Assembly: GCF_013376105.1 (NCBI RefSeq)
Contig: NZ_JAAMFM010000002.1
Span: 62,001-126,000 of the forward strand
DNA length: 64,000 bases
Direction of reading: 5' to 3'
Origin: Arthrobacter wenxiniae
GTDB lineage: Bacteria; Actinomycetota; Actinomycetes; Actinomycetales; Micrococcaceae
In this document: positions 50,064 to 59,691 of the stretch, one piece after another
How the letters are laid out: every line of letters starts with the position of its first letter
How positions within the stretch are numbered: the first letter of the stretch is position 1
Translations under genes and position numbers: made by a program
Notes under the pieces: generated by a model
What the model saw: only the letters and a program-made list of their open reading frames with translations
Databases searched by the model: none
Told to the model about the DNA's origin: nothing

Positions 50064-53000
50064 ATGACTTATGCAGGCCCCAATCGATGCCAGCTACTCA
50101 AGTTTGGGGGCGCGGTGGCACTGATCCCGCTGGTCACCCAGCTCATCTCCCGGCCGGCGGGCGCCGCGAGCCAAGCCGCCGGCGCCGCCCCGGCCGCCCT
50201 CCCCGCCGTCGCCCTGCTCCCCCACCCGGCGCTGTCCAGCCACGCCCTCTGGTACCAGCTGCCCGCCACCGACTGGCAGTCCGGCGCGCTCCCCATCGGC
50301 AACGGCCGGCTCGGGGCCATGTTCTTCGGCGACCCGTCGCGGGACCGCATCCAGTTCAACGAGCAGAGCCTGTGGGGCGGGCTGAACAACTACGACAACG
50401 CCCTGGCCGGGCTGGACGATGGGGCCTACGACACCTCCGTGACCGGGTTCGGCTCCTACCGGACCTTCGGCGAGCTGGTGGTCGGCTTCGCCGGGCAGCC
50501 CGTGGTCACTGCGCCGGGCGGCCCCTACAACAACTCTGCCTCGGAAACCTTCACGGCCACCCTTGACGGCAACCCGGCCACCAAGTGGTGCATCGACGGC
50601 CCGCCGCCCACGGTGACCTGGCAGGCCAAGCTGCCGTCCGCCGTCGTGGTTTCCAAATACACCCTGACCAGCGCCAACGACGTCCCCGCCCGCGATCCCC
50701 AGCAGTGGGCGTTCTCCGGCTCCAACGACGGCGCGCAGTGGACGGCCCTGGACACCCGCACCCTGTCGGCGCCGTTCGAGAGCCGCCTCCTGGCCAAGGA
50801 CTTCACAGCCGCCAACACCGCCGCCAACAGCTGGTACAGGTTCGACTTCACCCCGAAGGCCGGCGTCAGCCACTTTCAGGTCGCGGAGATCGCCCTGGGC
50901 GGCGTCAGCTTCGGCGGCCAGTCCGCGCTCTACCTCTCCTCCCCCACGGGCCAGGCCGACGGCGACGGCAGCGGCGCCGACGTCATGCGCACGCTCGACG
51001 GGAGCGCCGCGACGGCGTGGGTGGCCCCCAAGCCCGGGGCCGGCGTCGTCTGGCAGGCAGACCTCGGCAAGGGCCAGGCGCTGACGTCCTACTCGCTCAC
51101 CTCCGCCGCGGACACCCCCGCGGAGGACCCCACCGCCTGGACGCTGGAAGGCTCCAGCGACCGCCTCGCCTGGACCGCCCTGGACAGCCGGCAGCCCGGC
51201 GCGCCGTTCGCCTCGCGCGGGGAAACGCGCACCTTCACGCTCGCCGGCACCAAGGCGTACAGCTCCTACCGGCTCACCCTCCGCGGTGCGGCCGGCGCCG
51301 CCAATCTGCGCCTTGCCGGCGTGGGGCTGGCCGGCCCCGGCTTCGATTCGGGCAAGGCCTCCGCCCTGGCCGAGTACCGGCGGGCGCTGGATCCGGCGGT
51401 GGGTGTCCACGTCACGCAGTTCGGCACGGCCGGCAACCGGGTCATGCGGGAGGCCTTCGCCAGCCGGGCCGCCGACGTCATGGTGTTCCGCTACGAGACC
51501 GAGCGGGCCGGCGGGCTTACGGGAACCATTTCACTGACCTCCGGCCAGGACGGCGCGCCGACCACGGCCAGCGCCGCCGCCGGCGCGTTGTCCTTCGCCG
51601 GCACCATGGCCAACCAGCTCAAGCACGCCGCCACCCTGCGGATCGTGGACACGGACGGCACGCTCACGGCCGACGGCGCCTCCCTGCGCATCGCCGGCGC
51701 ACACACCATGACGCTGCTCCTGGACGCCCGCACCAACTACAAGCTCGACGCCGCCGCCGGCTGGCGCGGCGCCGACCCCGGGCCGGGCATCGCCAAGGCC
51801 CTCGCCGCGGCCGCCGCCCGCACCTACCCGGACCTCCGCGCCGGGCACCAGGCCGACGTCGCCTCCCTCATGTCCCGCGTCTCCGTCAACTGGGGCACGA
51901 CGCCGGACCCCGTTGCCCAGGTGCCCACGGACCTGCGCCTTGCGGCCTATGGCGCCGGGGCGGAGGACCCCTCGCTGGAACAGGCCATGTTCACTTATGG
52001 CCGCTACCTGCTCATCGGATCCTCCCGGCCCGGCGGCCTCCCCGCCAACCTGCAGGGCCTGTGGAACGACAGCAACTCGCCGGCCTGGGCTTCCGACTAC
52101 CACACCAACATCAACATCCAGATGAACTACTGGGGCGCGGAAACCACCAACCTTTCCGAGTCCCACGAACCGCTCATCGACTTCATCGGCCAGGTGGCCG
52201 TGCCGTCCCGGACGGCCACCCGCAACGCGTTCGGCAAGGACACGCGCGGCTGGACGGCCCGGACCAGCCAGAGCATCTTCGGCGGCAACTCCTGGGAATG
52301 GAACACCGTCGCGAGCGCCTGGTACGGCCAGCACGTCTACGAGCACTGGGCCTTCAGCCAGGACAAGGATTACCTGCGCAAGACGGCCCTGCCCATGCTC
52401 AAGGAAGTCTGCCAGTTCTGGGAGGACCGCCTGGTGCAGGACGCCAACGGGCTGCTGGTCTCCCCGAACGGCTGGTCCCCCGAGCACGGCCCCCGCGAAA
52501 ACGGCGTCATGTACGACCAGCAGATCATCTGGGACCTGTTCCAGAACTACATCGACTGTGAGGACGCCGCCAAGGACGACCCCGCCTACCGGGCCCGGGT
52601 GGCCTCCCTCCAGTCCCGCCTGGCGCCGAACAAGATCGGCAGGTGGGGCCAGCTGCAGGAATGGCAGGAGGACATGGACAGCCCCACGGACATCCACCGG
52701 CACACCTCGCACCTCTTCGCGGTGTACCCGGGCCGCCAGATCACCCCGGCGGCCTCGCCCGACTTTGCCGCGGCCGCCCTGGTGTCCCTGAAGGCCCGGT
52801 GCGGGGAGAAGGACGGCATGCCCTTCACGGAGGCCACGGTCTCCGGCGACAGCCGCCGGTCCTGGACCTGGCCGTGGCGCGCCGCCCTGTTTGCCCGGCT
52901 GGGCGAGGCCGAGCACGCCCGCCTCATGCTCCGGGGGCTCCTGCGCTTCAATACGCTGCCCAACCTGATCTGCAACCACCCGCCGTTCCAGATGGACGGA

Positions 53001-53294
53001 AACTTCGGCATCACCGGTGCCGTGGCGGAAATGCTGATCCAAAGCCACACGGGCACCATCCACCTGCTCCCGGCCCTGCCCGCGGCGTGGCAGGACGGCT
53101 CGTTCACGGGCCTGCGCGCGCGTGGCGGCTACGAGGTCGGCTGCACCTGGGCTGGCGGCAAGGTCACCTCGGTGACGGTGGTGGCCGACCGCGCCCCGAA
53201 CCAGGGCAACATCACGGTCCGGATGAACGGGCAGGAGTACAAGGTCAAGCCCACCCAGCCCGGCCACAAGACCAAGCCCTTCTCCCCCAGCTAA
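50064..53294 (+). CDS. GH95-family alpha-L-fucosidase with embedded F5/8-type domains
   Basis: 1076 residues, exported: a signal sequence ([18 protein letters not shown]) ends near residue 37. The GH95 enzyme shows [20 protein letters not shown] near the N-terminus, [39 protein letters not shown] and [17 protein letters not shown] with the expected catalytic Asn/Glu/Asp. The N-terminal GH95 domain is split by two F5/8-type (CBM32-like) repeats at about 150-275 and 290-420, each with a YxLTSAxDxPAxDPxxW core. It should release fucose from glycans. AGGAG precedes the ATG. A strong terminator follows. Confidence 0.92.
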   Translation: MTYAGPNRCQLLKFGGAVALIPLVTQLISRPAGAASQAAGAAPAALPAVALLPHPALSSHALWYQLPATDWQSGALPIGNGRLGAMFFGDPSRDRIQFNEQSLWGGLNNYDNALAGLDDGAYDTSVTGFGSYRTFGELVVGFAGQPVVTAPGGPYNNSASETFTATLDGNPATKWCIDGPPPTVTWQAKLPSAVVVSKYTLTSANDVPARDPQQWAFSGSNDGAQWTALDTRTLSAPFESRLLAKDFTAANTAANSWYRFDFTPKAGVSHFQVAEIALGGVSFGGQSALYLSSPTGQADGDGSGADVMRTLDGSAATAWVAPKPGAGVVWQADLGKGQALTSYSLTSAADTPAEDPTAWTLEGSSDRLAWTALDSRQPGAPFASRGETRTFTLAGTKAYSSYRLTLRGAAGAANLRLAGVGLAGPGFDSGKASALAEYRRALDPAVGVHVTQFGTAGNRVMREAFASRAADVMVFRYETERAGGLTGTISLTSGQDGAPTTASAAAGALSFAGTMANQLKHAATLRIVDTDGTLTADGASLRIAGAHTMTLLLDARTNYKLDAAAGWRGADPGPGIAKALAAAAARTYPDLRAGHQADVASLMSRVSVNWGTTPDPVAQVPTDLRLAAYGAGAEDPSLEQAMFTYGRYLLIGSSRPGGLPANLQGLWNDSNSPAWASDYHTNINIQMNYWGAETTNLSESHEPLIDFIGQVAVPSRTATRNAFGKDTRGWTARTSQSIFGGNSWEWNTVASAWYGQHVYEHWAFSQDKDYLRKTALPMLKEVCQFWEDRLVQDANGLLVSPNGWSPEHGPRENGVMYDQQIIWDLFQNYIDCEDAAKDDPAYRARVASLQSRLAPNKIGRWGQLQEWQEDMDSPTDIHRHTSHLFAVYPGRQITPAASPDFAAAALVSLKARCGEKDGMPFTEATVSGDSRRSWTWPWRAALFARLGEAEHARLMLRGLLRFNTLPNLICNHPPFQMDGNFGITGAVAEMLIQSHTGTIHLLPALPAAWQDGSFTGLRARGGYEVGCTWAGGKVTSVTVVADRAPNQGNITVRMNGQEYKVKPTQPGHKTKPFSPS

Positions 53295-53328
53295 AACCGA
53301 CGCTCGGTTGCAACCGGGGGCGTTTTAC

Positions 53329-53368
53329 CCGACGCTCCCGCACCTTTGTGCGGGAGCGTCGGCTTTTT
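53329..53368 (+). terminator. Rho-independent terminator of the GH95 gene
   Basis: CCGACGCTCCCGCAC pairs perfectly with GTGCGGGAGCGTCGG (15 bp) around cttt and is followed by CTTTTTGG. It lies 35 bases after the stop codon. Confidence 0.92.
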
Positions 53369-53462
53369 GGCGGGAGTGGAGCACGGCGCCGGGTGAGGGA
53401 GGCACAAACTGGCGTGCCGGCGTCGTGCTTCCGGGGCGGGCACGCCTTCGCCCGCAACACCA

Positions 53463-53491
53463 TTGAGCGGGTGGGGTTATTGCAGTACATT
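53463..53491 (+). promoter_or_regulatory. Promoter before the membrane cyclase-like gene
   Basis: TTGAGC (53463-53468), 17-base spacer, TACATT (53486-53491), with the small palindrome gtac-attc-gtac over the -10. Confidence 0.45.
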
Positions 53492-53532
53492 CGTACGACG
53501 TGTTGGGTGGACCCGCACCGGTAGGAGCAATG

Positions 53533-54183
53533 ATGAACCTCTTCCTCACCCTGTTGAGCGGGCTCGCATGGACAATCGTCTACCTTGAGGCCATCCGGCT
53601 CGGATTCCGGTACAAGACCTATGCGATGCCGGTCGCCGCCCTGGGCCTGAACATTGCATGGGAATGGATCTACGCCGTGCACGGCCTCGCCAACGATCCG
53701 CAGGTGCAGGCCTACGTGAACCTGGTCTGGGGCCTGACTGACGTGGTGATCCTGTACACGTTCTTCCGGTTCGGGCGGAATGAGTTCCCGAAATTCATTC
53801 CGCGGCTGCTTTTCATCGCGTGGGGAGTGGGGATCGTTGCGAGCTCATTGCTCATCCAAGGGCTGTTCATTGCCGAATTTGGCATGGCCGGCATGAGAGC
53901 CGCCCAGTACAGCGCGTTCCTCCAGAACCTGCTGATGTCCGGGCTGTTCATCGCCATGTTCGTTGCCCGGCGCGGGCCCCGCGGGCAGAGCCTGGTGATC
54001 GCCGTGGCGAAATGGATCGGCACCCTCGCCCCCACCATCCTGCTCGGCTTCCTCGGTGGCTCCCTCTTTGTCATCGGCATCGGCCTGCTCTGCTCCGTGT
54101 TCGACCTCGCCTACATCGGACTGCTGGTCTGGGCGCGGCAGAGGCCGCGGATCTTCGCGGAACAGCTCGCGGCCGTTCCCTGA
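53533..54183 (+). CDS. Seven-helix membrane protein, Pyr4-like terpene cyclase candidate
   Basis: 216 residues, almost all membrane helices (about seven), with AGGAG 5 bases before the second of two adjacent ATGs. The pattern NIAWEWIYAVHG in helix 2, then YVNLVWGLTDVVILYTFFRF and AAQYSAFLQNLLMSGLFI, resembles the transmembrane terpene cyclases of the Pyr4 type, which use an acidic residue in WE and another near the end of the fold. Here the Glu of WEW and the Asp of GLTD or VFDLAY are candidates. idi lies 6 kb away. This assignment is tentative; 'integral membrane protein' is certain. Confidence 0.5.
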   Translation: MNLFLTLLSGLAWTIVYLEAIRLGFRYKTYAMPVAALGLNIAWEWIYAVHGLANDPQVQAYVNLVWGLTDVVILYTFFRFGRNEFPKFIPRLLFIAWGVGIVASSLLIQGLFIAEFGMAGMRAAQYSAFLQNLLMSGLFIAMFVARRGPRGQSLVIAVAKWIGTLAPTILLGFLGGSLFVIGIGLLCSVFDLAYIGLLVWARQRPRIFAEQLAAVP

Positions 54184-54251
54184 TGGCACGGCCGTACCGT
54201 GACGGTATGATCCTCGTACCGGGACAGGACTTTCAGCGGAGGGATGGAACC

Positions 54252-55083
54252 ATGCCACGGACTTCAGGCAGCCCGACACGATCCAACGATCTGGCACGCC
54301 AAATCGTGGTGGCAGCCAGCGCAGTCCTTGCCTTGGCCGGATCCTTCATCGGCTCCGGGGCGGCGGGGGGCACCGAAATCAAGGATGCCTCCAACGGGGC
54401 CCTGGCCGCCGATGCCACCTTGATTGCCCCCGGCGGTCCGGCGTTCGCGATCTGGAGCGTGATCTACCTCGGGCTGGTGGCCTATGCGGTGTGGCAGTTC
54501 CTCCCCGCCCAGCGGACGGCGGCCCGCCACCGGTCGCTCGGCTACCCGGCGGCGGCCTCCCTCCTGCTGAATGCGGCCTGGATCCTCAGCATCCAGTTTG
54601 ACCTGCTGGCTCAGCATTCCCATCATCGTCGCCCTGCTGGCCGTGCTGGCCTGGATCTTTGTGCTGTTGCGGCGCAGCGAGCCCCTGGGAGTCCTCGACG
54701 CAGTGGTCACCGACGGCACGATGGGCCTCTATCTGGGCTGGGTGTGTGTCGCGACGGCGGCCAACGTGGCCGCGGTGCTGGTGGCGGCAGGCTTTGACGG
54801 CTTCGGGATCGACCCGAATGCCTGGGCGGGCGCCGTGCTGCTGGTGGCCGCCGCCGTCGGCGTTGCCCTGGCCCTCTACGGCCAGGGGCGCCTCGCACCG
54901 TCATTGTCGCTGTGCTGGGGCCTTGCCTGGGTGGCTGCAGCCCGCCTCGGCGGGGACCTGCACTCCACGCCGGCCGCTGTCACGGCCCTTGTGGGAGTGG
55001 TGGCGGTCCTCGCCGTCACGGCGGCGGCCCGGCTGCGGCCTATGCTGGCAGCAACGCCCCCGACACAAAGGAACGCCCCATGA
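54252..55083 (+). pseudogene. TspO/MBR-like tryptophan-rich sensory protein gene, frameshifted
   Basis: From ATG 54252 (GGAGGG upstream) the frame gives ARQIVVAASAVLALAGSFIG, PGGPAFAIWSVIYLGLVAYA and LLNAAWILSIQFDLLA, as in large actinobacterial TspO-like proteins. Near 54610 one extra G shifts the frame; the protein resumes as SIPIIVALLAVLAWIFVLLR, TMGLYLGWVCVATAANVAA and the last helices up to 55083. Restoring the frame gives about 277 residues and six or more helices. It could be a true pseudogene or a single-base sequencing error. Its stop overlaps the next start (ATGA). Confidence 0.75.
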
Positions 55084-56177
55084 CCGAGACCCTCACATAC
55101 CGCCACCTGTTCGGGCCCGGCCCCAGCAACTGCTACCCAGAGGCCATCGCCGCGCTGGGCCACCCGGTCCTGGGGCACCTTGACCCGCTGTTCATCGAGA
55201 TCCTGGACCGCGCCTGCGAGGGCCTCCGCCAGGTCTGGGGCACCGGAAACGCCCGCACACTGCCCCTGAGCGGCACGGGCTCGGCCGGCATGGAGGCCGC
55301 GTTCGTGAACACGGTGGAGAAGGGCGATGTGGCCGTGATCGCGGTCAACGGGCTCTTTGGCGAGCGCATGTGCGAGATCGCCCGGCGTGCCGGCGCCGAG
55401 GTGGTGCGCGTGGACCACGAATGGGGCCGGCCGATCGACCCCGAGCGCGTCGCCGCCGCCCACCCGAGCCCCAAGGTCATCGCCGCCGTCCATGCCGAAA
55501 CATCCACCGGCGTGCTCTCCGACATCGCCGCGCTGGGCCAGCTCAAGGGTGACGCCCTGCTCATCACCGACGCCGTCACCTCCATCGGCGGCCTGGAACT
55601 GCTCGCCGACGACTGGGGCATCGACGTCGGCTACGCCGGCACGCAGAAGTGCCTGGGCGTGGCGCCGGGCCTGGCCCCCTTCACCATTTCCGACGCCGCA
55701 TTCGAGCGCCGCGTGAAGGACCCCCAGTCGTGGTACCTGGACATCGGCCTGCTGGGCGGCTACGCCGGCGCGGCCAGCGGCAGCAAGCGCACCTACCACC
55801 ACACGGCCCCGGTCGCCATGATCGCCAGCCTCGAGGCCGCGCTGGGCAGGGTCCTCAATGAAGGGCTCGACGCCGTCCAGGCACGGCACGCCGCCGCCGG
55901 ACTTGCGCTCCAAAACGGCCTGCAGGAGATGGGGCTGGAACTGTTTGCGGCCGAGGACTCCCGCCTGCCGAGCCTGACCACGGTGCGCGTCCCCCACGGC
56001 GTCGATTCCGCCGCCGTCCGCAGCTATCTGCTGGAGAACTTCAGCCTGGAGATCGGCGCCGGTGCCGGCGAATTCGCCTCCACGGTGTGGCGCATCGGCA
56101 TGATGGGACCAAACGCGAACCCGGCCTCCGTGGTGCTGGTGCTGGGGGCGCTGAAGGAGGCGATCGCAAAGGCGTAG
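55080..56177 (+). CDS. Alanine/serine-glyoxylate aminotransferase family (class V)
   Basis: 365 residues of the PLP-dependent AGXT/PucG-like class. FGPGPSNCYPEAIAALGHP and LGHLDPLFIEILD start the protein, SGTGSAGMEAA binds the cofactor phosphate, DAVTSIGG supplies the ring-binding Asp, and GTQKCLGVAPGLAP holds the Schiff-base Lys. The enzyme moves an amino group to glyoxylate from alanine, serine or ureidoglycine; the donor cannot be fixed from sequence. The start ATG overlaps the stop of the TspO-like gene, suggesting joint translation. Confidence 0.88.
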   Translation: MTETLTYRHLFGPGPSNCYPEAIAALGHPVLGHLDPLFIEILDRACEGLRQVWGTGNARTLPLSGTGSAGMEAAFVNTVEKGDVAVIAVNGLFGERMCEIARRAGAEVVRVDHEWGRPIDPERVAAAHPSPKVIAAVHAETSTGVLSDIAALGQLKGDALLITDAVTSIGGLELLADDWGIDVGYAGTQKCLGVAPGLAPFTISDAAFERRVKDPQSWYLDIGLLGGYAGAASGSKRTYHHTAPVAMIASLEAALGRVLNEGLDAVQARHAAAGLALQNGLQEMGLELFAAEDSRLPSLTTVRVPHGVDSAAVRSYLLENFSLEIGAGAGEFASTVWRIGMMGPNANPASVVLVLGALKEAIAKA

Positions 56178-56201
56178 CCGGCGGGCACGCCCCGGCGCCG
56201 C

Positions 56202-56666
56202 CTATCGCTCGTACGGCTGGTCCAGGTTCGCATTCGCGAAGGCACGCACCGACGCCTGGCCGTCGAACTGGTCCCAGATCCGGACGGCACCCTTCGTCAC
56301 GTGGATGACCCCGACAACCGGCGGGTCGAGTGGCACGTCGGCAACCCAGCCGCCGTCGTGCCGGAACTCCACCGTTCCCCGCACCGAATCACGCTTGGCC
56401 AGGCTGACGGCATGGCCGCGCGCCGCGGTCAGAAAGTACTCAACCGGCCCGGGCACGTAATCCTCGCGCGGGTCCCAGCGGAAATACGGTTCGTCATCCA
56501 GCTTGTCCAACGAGTCAGCCAGGACGTCCGGATCTCCGAGGTGGTCGATCGAGGACATTTCCCCCGGCGTCAGCTCCAGCTCCGCCCGGATGGCGCGCAG
56601 ATCGCCCCAGGTGGTTCCCCTCAACATCATGGCTGTCCCCGTCCTCGTCATTGGTGCCCGGCCCAT
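56202..56666 (-). CDS. Hypothetical protein
   Basis: Up to 154 residues, no family recognised. It is acidic, has no signal or membrane helix, and contains WGDLRAIRAELELTPGEMSS, DEPYFRWDPREDYVPG and TVEFRHDGGWVADVPLDPP. The last segment looks like a short beta unit. The most likely true start is an internal ATG near 56630 (MLRGTTWGDL). It is convergent with the aminotransferase gene, whose stop is 25 bases away. Confidence 0.55.
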   Translation of the reverse strand: MGRAPMTRTGTAMMLRGTTWGDLRAIRAELELTPGEMSSIDHLGDPDVLADSLDKLDDEPYFRWDPREDYVPGPVEYFLTAARGHAVSLAKRDSVRGTVEFRHDGGWVADVPLDPPVVGVIHVTKGAVRIWDQFDGQASVRAFANANLDQPYER

Positions 56667-56715
56667 TGCCGAGAATCAGACCAGCTGCGCCGGGCGCCGT
56701 CAACCCGGCGCGCGA

Positions 56716-56774
56716 AAGTTTTGTAACTCCGGTCTTGTCAAGGGGCGCTTTTGCGAAATTTTTGTAACTCCCGC
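56716..56774. repeat. Pair of GGAGTTACAAAA direct repeats
   Basis: On the minus strand GGAGTTACAAAA followed by TTTCGC (with one variable base) occurs twice, about 43 bases apart, with a TTGACA between them at 56741-56736. No matching -10 was found. They lie upstream of the hypothetical gene at 56202 and of the small gene at 56850. Confidence 0.6.
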
Positions 56775-56849
56775 CGCCCGATGTCGGACCCTGCTTTTGC
56801 CTGATGCAACCATCACACACCGGTGGGCACAGCGGGAAAAGGGGACACC

Positions 56850-56972
56850 ATGACACAGCTGACGGACTTGCCGCTGATCCCCGCGGCGGAGGACTGCGGT
56901 TTCCTCCACCCGTGGCAGCAGGAAGACCTGGACGCACCGGCAGCCGCGGCCGAGCCCGACGCCCAAGCGTGA
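56850..56972 (+). CDS. Small acidic protein (40 aa), function unknown
   Basis: ATG 56850 with GAAAAGGGGA upstream gives 40 residues: MTQLTDLPLIPAAEDCG, then FLHPWQQEDLD and an Ala/Asp-rich tail. A clear Shine-Dalgarno supports it, but no family is known to me. One Cys and a HPW element are the only striking residues. Could be a peptide precursor or a spurious short frame. Confidence 0.4.
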   Translation: MTQLTDLPLIPAAEDCGFLHPWQQEDLDAPAAAAEPDAQA

Positions 56973-57051
56973 AATTTGGTTGCGGGCCGGCGCCCGGACA
57001 GGCGGCGTGCCCGCCGTGCACCCGGGCCGGAAGCCGGGCTATCCTGACTCC

Positions 57052-57213
57052 ATGAGCAAGCATCCTGACCGCGACAACGCGGACCTGACCCACGACATCC
57101 CGGACGCCGATCCCCTGGCCGAGGTCTATTCCGAAATGGTCACCCCGGACATAGCGGAAATGAACGAACACGCGGAGAGGCTGGCCGGGGAAAAGGACCC
57201 CGACCGTCCCTGA
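57052..57213 (+). CDS. Small acidic protein (53 aa), function unknown
   Basis: MSKHPDRDNADLTHDIPDAD followed by PLAEVYSEMVTPDIAEMNEH and a charged end. It is soluble, rich in Asp/Glu and probably helical in its middle. TATCCT ends 6 bases before the ATG, which fits a leaderless message. It is followed at once by a large inverted repeat. Function unknown. Confidence 0.5.
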   Translation: MSKHPDRDNADLTHDIPDADPLAEVYSEMVTPDIAEMNEHAERLAGEKDPDRP

Positions 57214-57242
57214 GCCGGCAGCCAGCGACGTCGAAACTGCGC

Positions 57243-57305
57243 AGGATGACGTTTCGGATTATTGAGGCCGATAAAATCGGGCTCAATAATCCGAAACGTC
57301 ATCCT
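57243..57305. repeat. Perfect 24-bp inverted repeat (63-bp hairpin)
   Basis: Arms 57243-57266 (aggatgacgtttcggattat plus tgag) and 57282-57305 are exact complements. The 15-base centre adds a further ccgat/atcgg stem around aaa. It is far more AT-rich than the surroundings. It could be a bidirectional terminator or a miniature mobile element. Confidence 0.9.
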
Positions 57306-57428
57306 CAGCGACGCGGGACCGGGTTCCGCCATGCGGGCCCCTCGCGTAGTGTGAAGAAAAGCAGGCCGCAGTCGCCTTGCCACGGTGCAGTTGACGCGGC
57401 CACCACCTGTAAGGAAGGAACCCGGGCC

Positions 57429-57659
57429 ATGTCCCAGCGCAGCACTTCATCGATTCCCGACCCCCAGCCCCCGACGCCCGGCCAGCCGCCAATCCCGCCG
57501 GACCCCACGCAGCCGGTGGACCCGAACCGGCCGACGGACCCCACGGGACCCACTTCCCCGCCAATCCCGCCCGACCCGCTGGATCCCCCGCACCCCGATG
57601 CGCCCGAACCACCCATGCCGCCCGACACGCCGTTTGGGACGCCGGGCAGGGTCATTTAG
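57429..57659 (+). CDS. Proline-rich small protein (76 aa)
   Basis: ATG 57429 with AAGGAAGG upstream. After a short polar start (MSQRSTSSIPD) the rest is mainly Pro/Asp/Thr in repeats such as PPIPPDP and PTDPTGPT. No signal peptide, anchor or known domain. Intrinsically disordered; function unknown. Low-complexity coding makes it slightly uncertain that it is expressed. Confidence 0.55.
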   Translation: MSQRSTSSIPDPQPPTPGQPPIPPDPTQPVDPNRPTDPTGPTSPPIPPDPLDPPHPDAPEPPMPPDTPFGTPGRVI

Positions 57660-57792
57660 CCGGCGGATCGATGGATAGTCGGCGCATGGCACCCCCGTGT
57701 CCCCGTGCCGAATTGCCGCCCCGTCCGCCCGGCCCGGGGTATTCTGGCTGACACGACAGCCGGGCCGGTGGACTGTGGCGAGAGGAGCCGGG

Positions 57793-59655
57793 ATGCCTTC
57801 GCAACGAAAGCGGCACAAGACCAGCTCCGACGTTGCGCCCGAGCCACCCGCCCGCCCCGCGCCCGTCCACCACCTTCCGGGCGCCGCGCTGGCCCGCTAC
57901 CTGGCCAGTGACACGAGGACCGTCGGAGCCGTGGTCGTCACCTACACGGGCGACTCCGGTTCCAGGCGCATTGACGCCGCCGCCTTGGCCCGGCTCCTTG
58001 ATGGCGTGGCGGACGTGTATGAGCTGGAAAACGGCATTGAAACTCGCCGACTGCAGGAGGGCCTTCCGGACGGCCTGGAAATCTACGGCACCGGCGCGCG
58101 CTTTTATCCGACGGGACCCGACTGGCCGCAGGCAACGCCAGGACCACGGCTGGTGCACCGCTTCACGAACCTGGCCCGGCTCACGGAGGACCTTGCCGCG
58201 GAGGCTCGCGGCTCCCACGACCGCCCCGCAGGCCTTCCCAGCTCCCGGGTGTCCGGCGCCCGCGGCCAGCCGGCGGCCCCGAAACCGGCCGCGACCACCG
58301 CCACGGGCACGGTCGACGGCTTTGCCGGCGAGGACAACAGCCGGGCCCTGGTCACGCTGGCCGCCACGGGAGGGCGGGCCACCATCCGCGCCGAGGACCT
58401 GCTGCCCGGCGTGCCGCTGGACTGGCTGCTCACGCGCGGGCAGCAGGTCACCGGCCTCCTGGACGCCGACGCCCACACGCTGGACATCCATGCGCTGCTG
58501 CAGCGGCCGGGATCGCCCGTCACGGTGTACCGCCCGGGCGACGTGGCCCTGGCAAGGGTCAAGTCGGCCCGCGCCAGCTACGCCGTGGTCACGCTGTGGC
58601 CCGACGCGGACTTCCGGATCGGGATCGGGAGCATTTCCTCCAACGGACTCGATGCCGCCGAGGACCTGCTCACCGAGGGCGAGGTGGTCCGCGTGCGGGT
58701 GCTGTACGAGAACGGCGCCGTGATGCTCTCCATGCTGGACGTGGACGACGACGACCCCCACGTCCCGGCCCCGGCCCTGGTCGCCGGCGGCCCGCCGTGG
58801 CTCGACCCGGACCGTCCGTACGCGAGCATCTTTGCACCGCCGGCCGGGACGCCGGCCGCCGGCATGCCGGCCGGTCCGGCCGGCGGGATGCAGGGGGTCG
58901 GCGACGGGTCCGGCGTCGTGCCCGGCGTCGAGGGGCCGGCGCTGTCGGCGTCCGAGCGGCGGACGGCGTTGCAGTCGACGCAGATGGAGCTGGAGGCCGC
59001 GCGGCACACGATTGAGGTGCTGCTGGCCGCTGCCGACAAGCGCGGGGCCACGGACAAGATGGCCCGGATCTGGCAGGACAAATACGATGCCGAGCGCAGG
59101 AAGGCCGATGAGGAGGCCCGTCTCCGAACCGACGCGCTGCAGCAGGTGGAGGCGCTGAAGGCGGAACTGGCCCGCACCAACTCCAAGCTGCGGGGGGCCA
59201 AGAAGGTGCTGCGGCAGGCCGCTTCCAAATCGGATTCCGCCCCGGCCGCGCTGTTCGCCGACCCTCGGGACCAGTTCCGCTTTGAGCTCTACAACGAGTG
59301 GGCCAGGACGGTTCCCGCCGTGGACAAGGACGCCGAGCCGCTGGGCGCCTTCACCGTGGGGCCGTACTTTCTGGCCTCCCTGGACGTGCTGCCGGCGCCG
59401 CAGCGGGCCAAGGCGCTGCGTGCCGTGGTGGACCTGGTGGCGAACCGCGAGGGGCCGCTGCGCAACCGCAAGCCGCACTTCCTGCGCGAAAACGAGGGCG
59501 CCCACGCGCCGGCCCGCATGCGCGGCGAGGACGCGTGCTGGCGGCTGTATGTGGAGCAGGGGACGGCGGCGGCGCTGCGGCTGCACTACTGGAAGCTGAA
59601 GTCGGGCGGCTTCGAGCTGCACGAGGTTGTGCCGCACGACGACGTGAAGCCCTAA
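57793..59655 (+). CDS. Multidomain protein: N-terminal alpha/beta, S1-like, coiled coil, RelE-like C-terminus
   Basis: 620 residues, GAGGAG before the ATG. Part 1 (about 30-110): GAVVVTYTGDSGSRRIDAAA, YGTGARFYPTGPDW, an uncharacterised domain. Part 2 (about 175-315): two S1/OB-like stretches (ALVTLAATGGRATIRAEDLL; VALARVKSARASYAVVTLWP and EGEVVRVRVLYENG). Part 3 (about 390-475): coiled coil. Part 4 (about 485-620): GPYFLASLDVLPAPQRAKAL, PARMRGEDACWRLYVEQG and LRLHYWKLKSGGFELHEVVP, with the spacing of RelE/HigB-type RNA-targeting folds. An RNA-related conflict or stress role is inference. No partner gene is evident. Confidence 0.55.
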   Translation: MPSQRKRHKTSSDVAPEPPARPAPVHHLPGAALARYLASDTRTVGAVVVTYTGDSGSRRIDAAALARLLDGVADVYELENGIETRRLQEGLPDGLEIYGTGARFYPTGPDWPQATPGPRLVHRFTNLARLTEDLAAEARGSHDRPAGLPSSRVSGARGQPAAPKPAATTATGTVDGFAGEDNSRALVTLAATGGRATIRAEDLLPGVPLDWLLTRGQQVTGLLDADAHTLDIHALLQRPGSPVTVYRPGDVALARVKSARASYAVVTLWPDADFRIGIGSISSNGLDAAEDLLTEGEVVRVRVLYENGAVMLSMLDVDDDDPHVPAPALVAGGPPWLDPDRPYASIFAPPAGTPAAGMPAGPAGGMQGVGDGSGVVPGVEGPALSASERRTALQSTQMELEAARHTIEVLLAAADKRGATDKMARIWQDKYDAERRKADEEARLRTDALQQVEALKAELARTNSKLRGAKKVLRQAASKSDSAPAALFADPRDQFRFELYNEWARTVPAVDKDAEPLGAFTVGPYFLASLDVLPAPQRAKALRAVVDLVANREGPLRNRKPHFLRENEGAHAPARMRGEDACWRLYVEQGTAAALRLHYWKLKSGGFELHEVVPHDDVKP

Positions 59656-59691
59656 GCTTGTTGGACAGCCCCGACCGAAAGGCGTCCCGCC

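Noticed and set aside
50585-52561. 658-codon frame inside the GH95 gene
   Set aside because: Highly Arg-rich +1 shadow of the fucosidase; no start signal and no family match.
57246-57659. Longer frame starting in the inverted repeat
   Set aside because: The upstream part is the palindrome itself; the Shine-Dalgarno supports the internal ATG at 57429.
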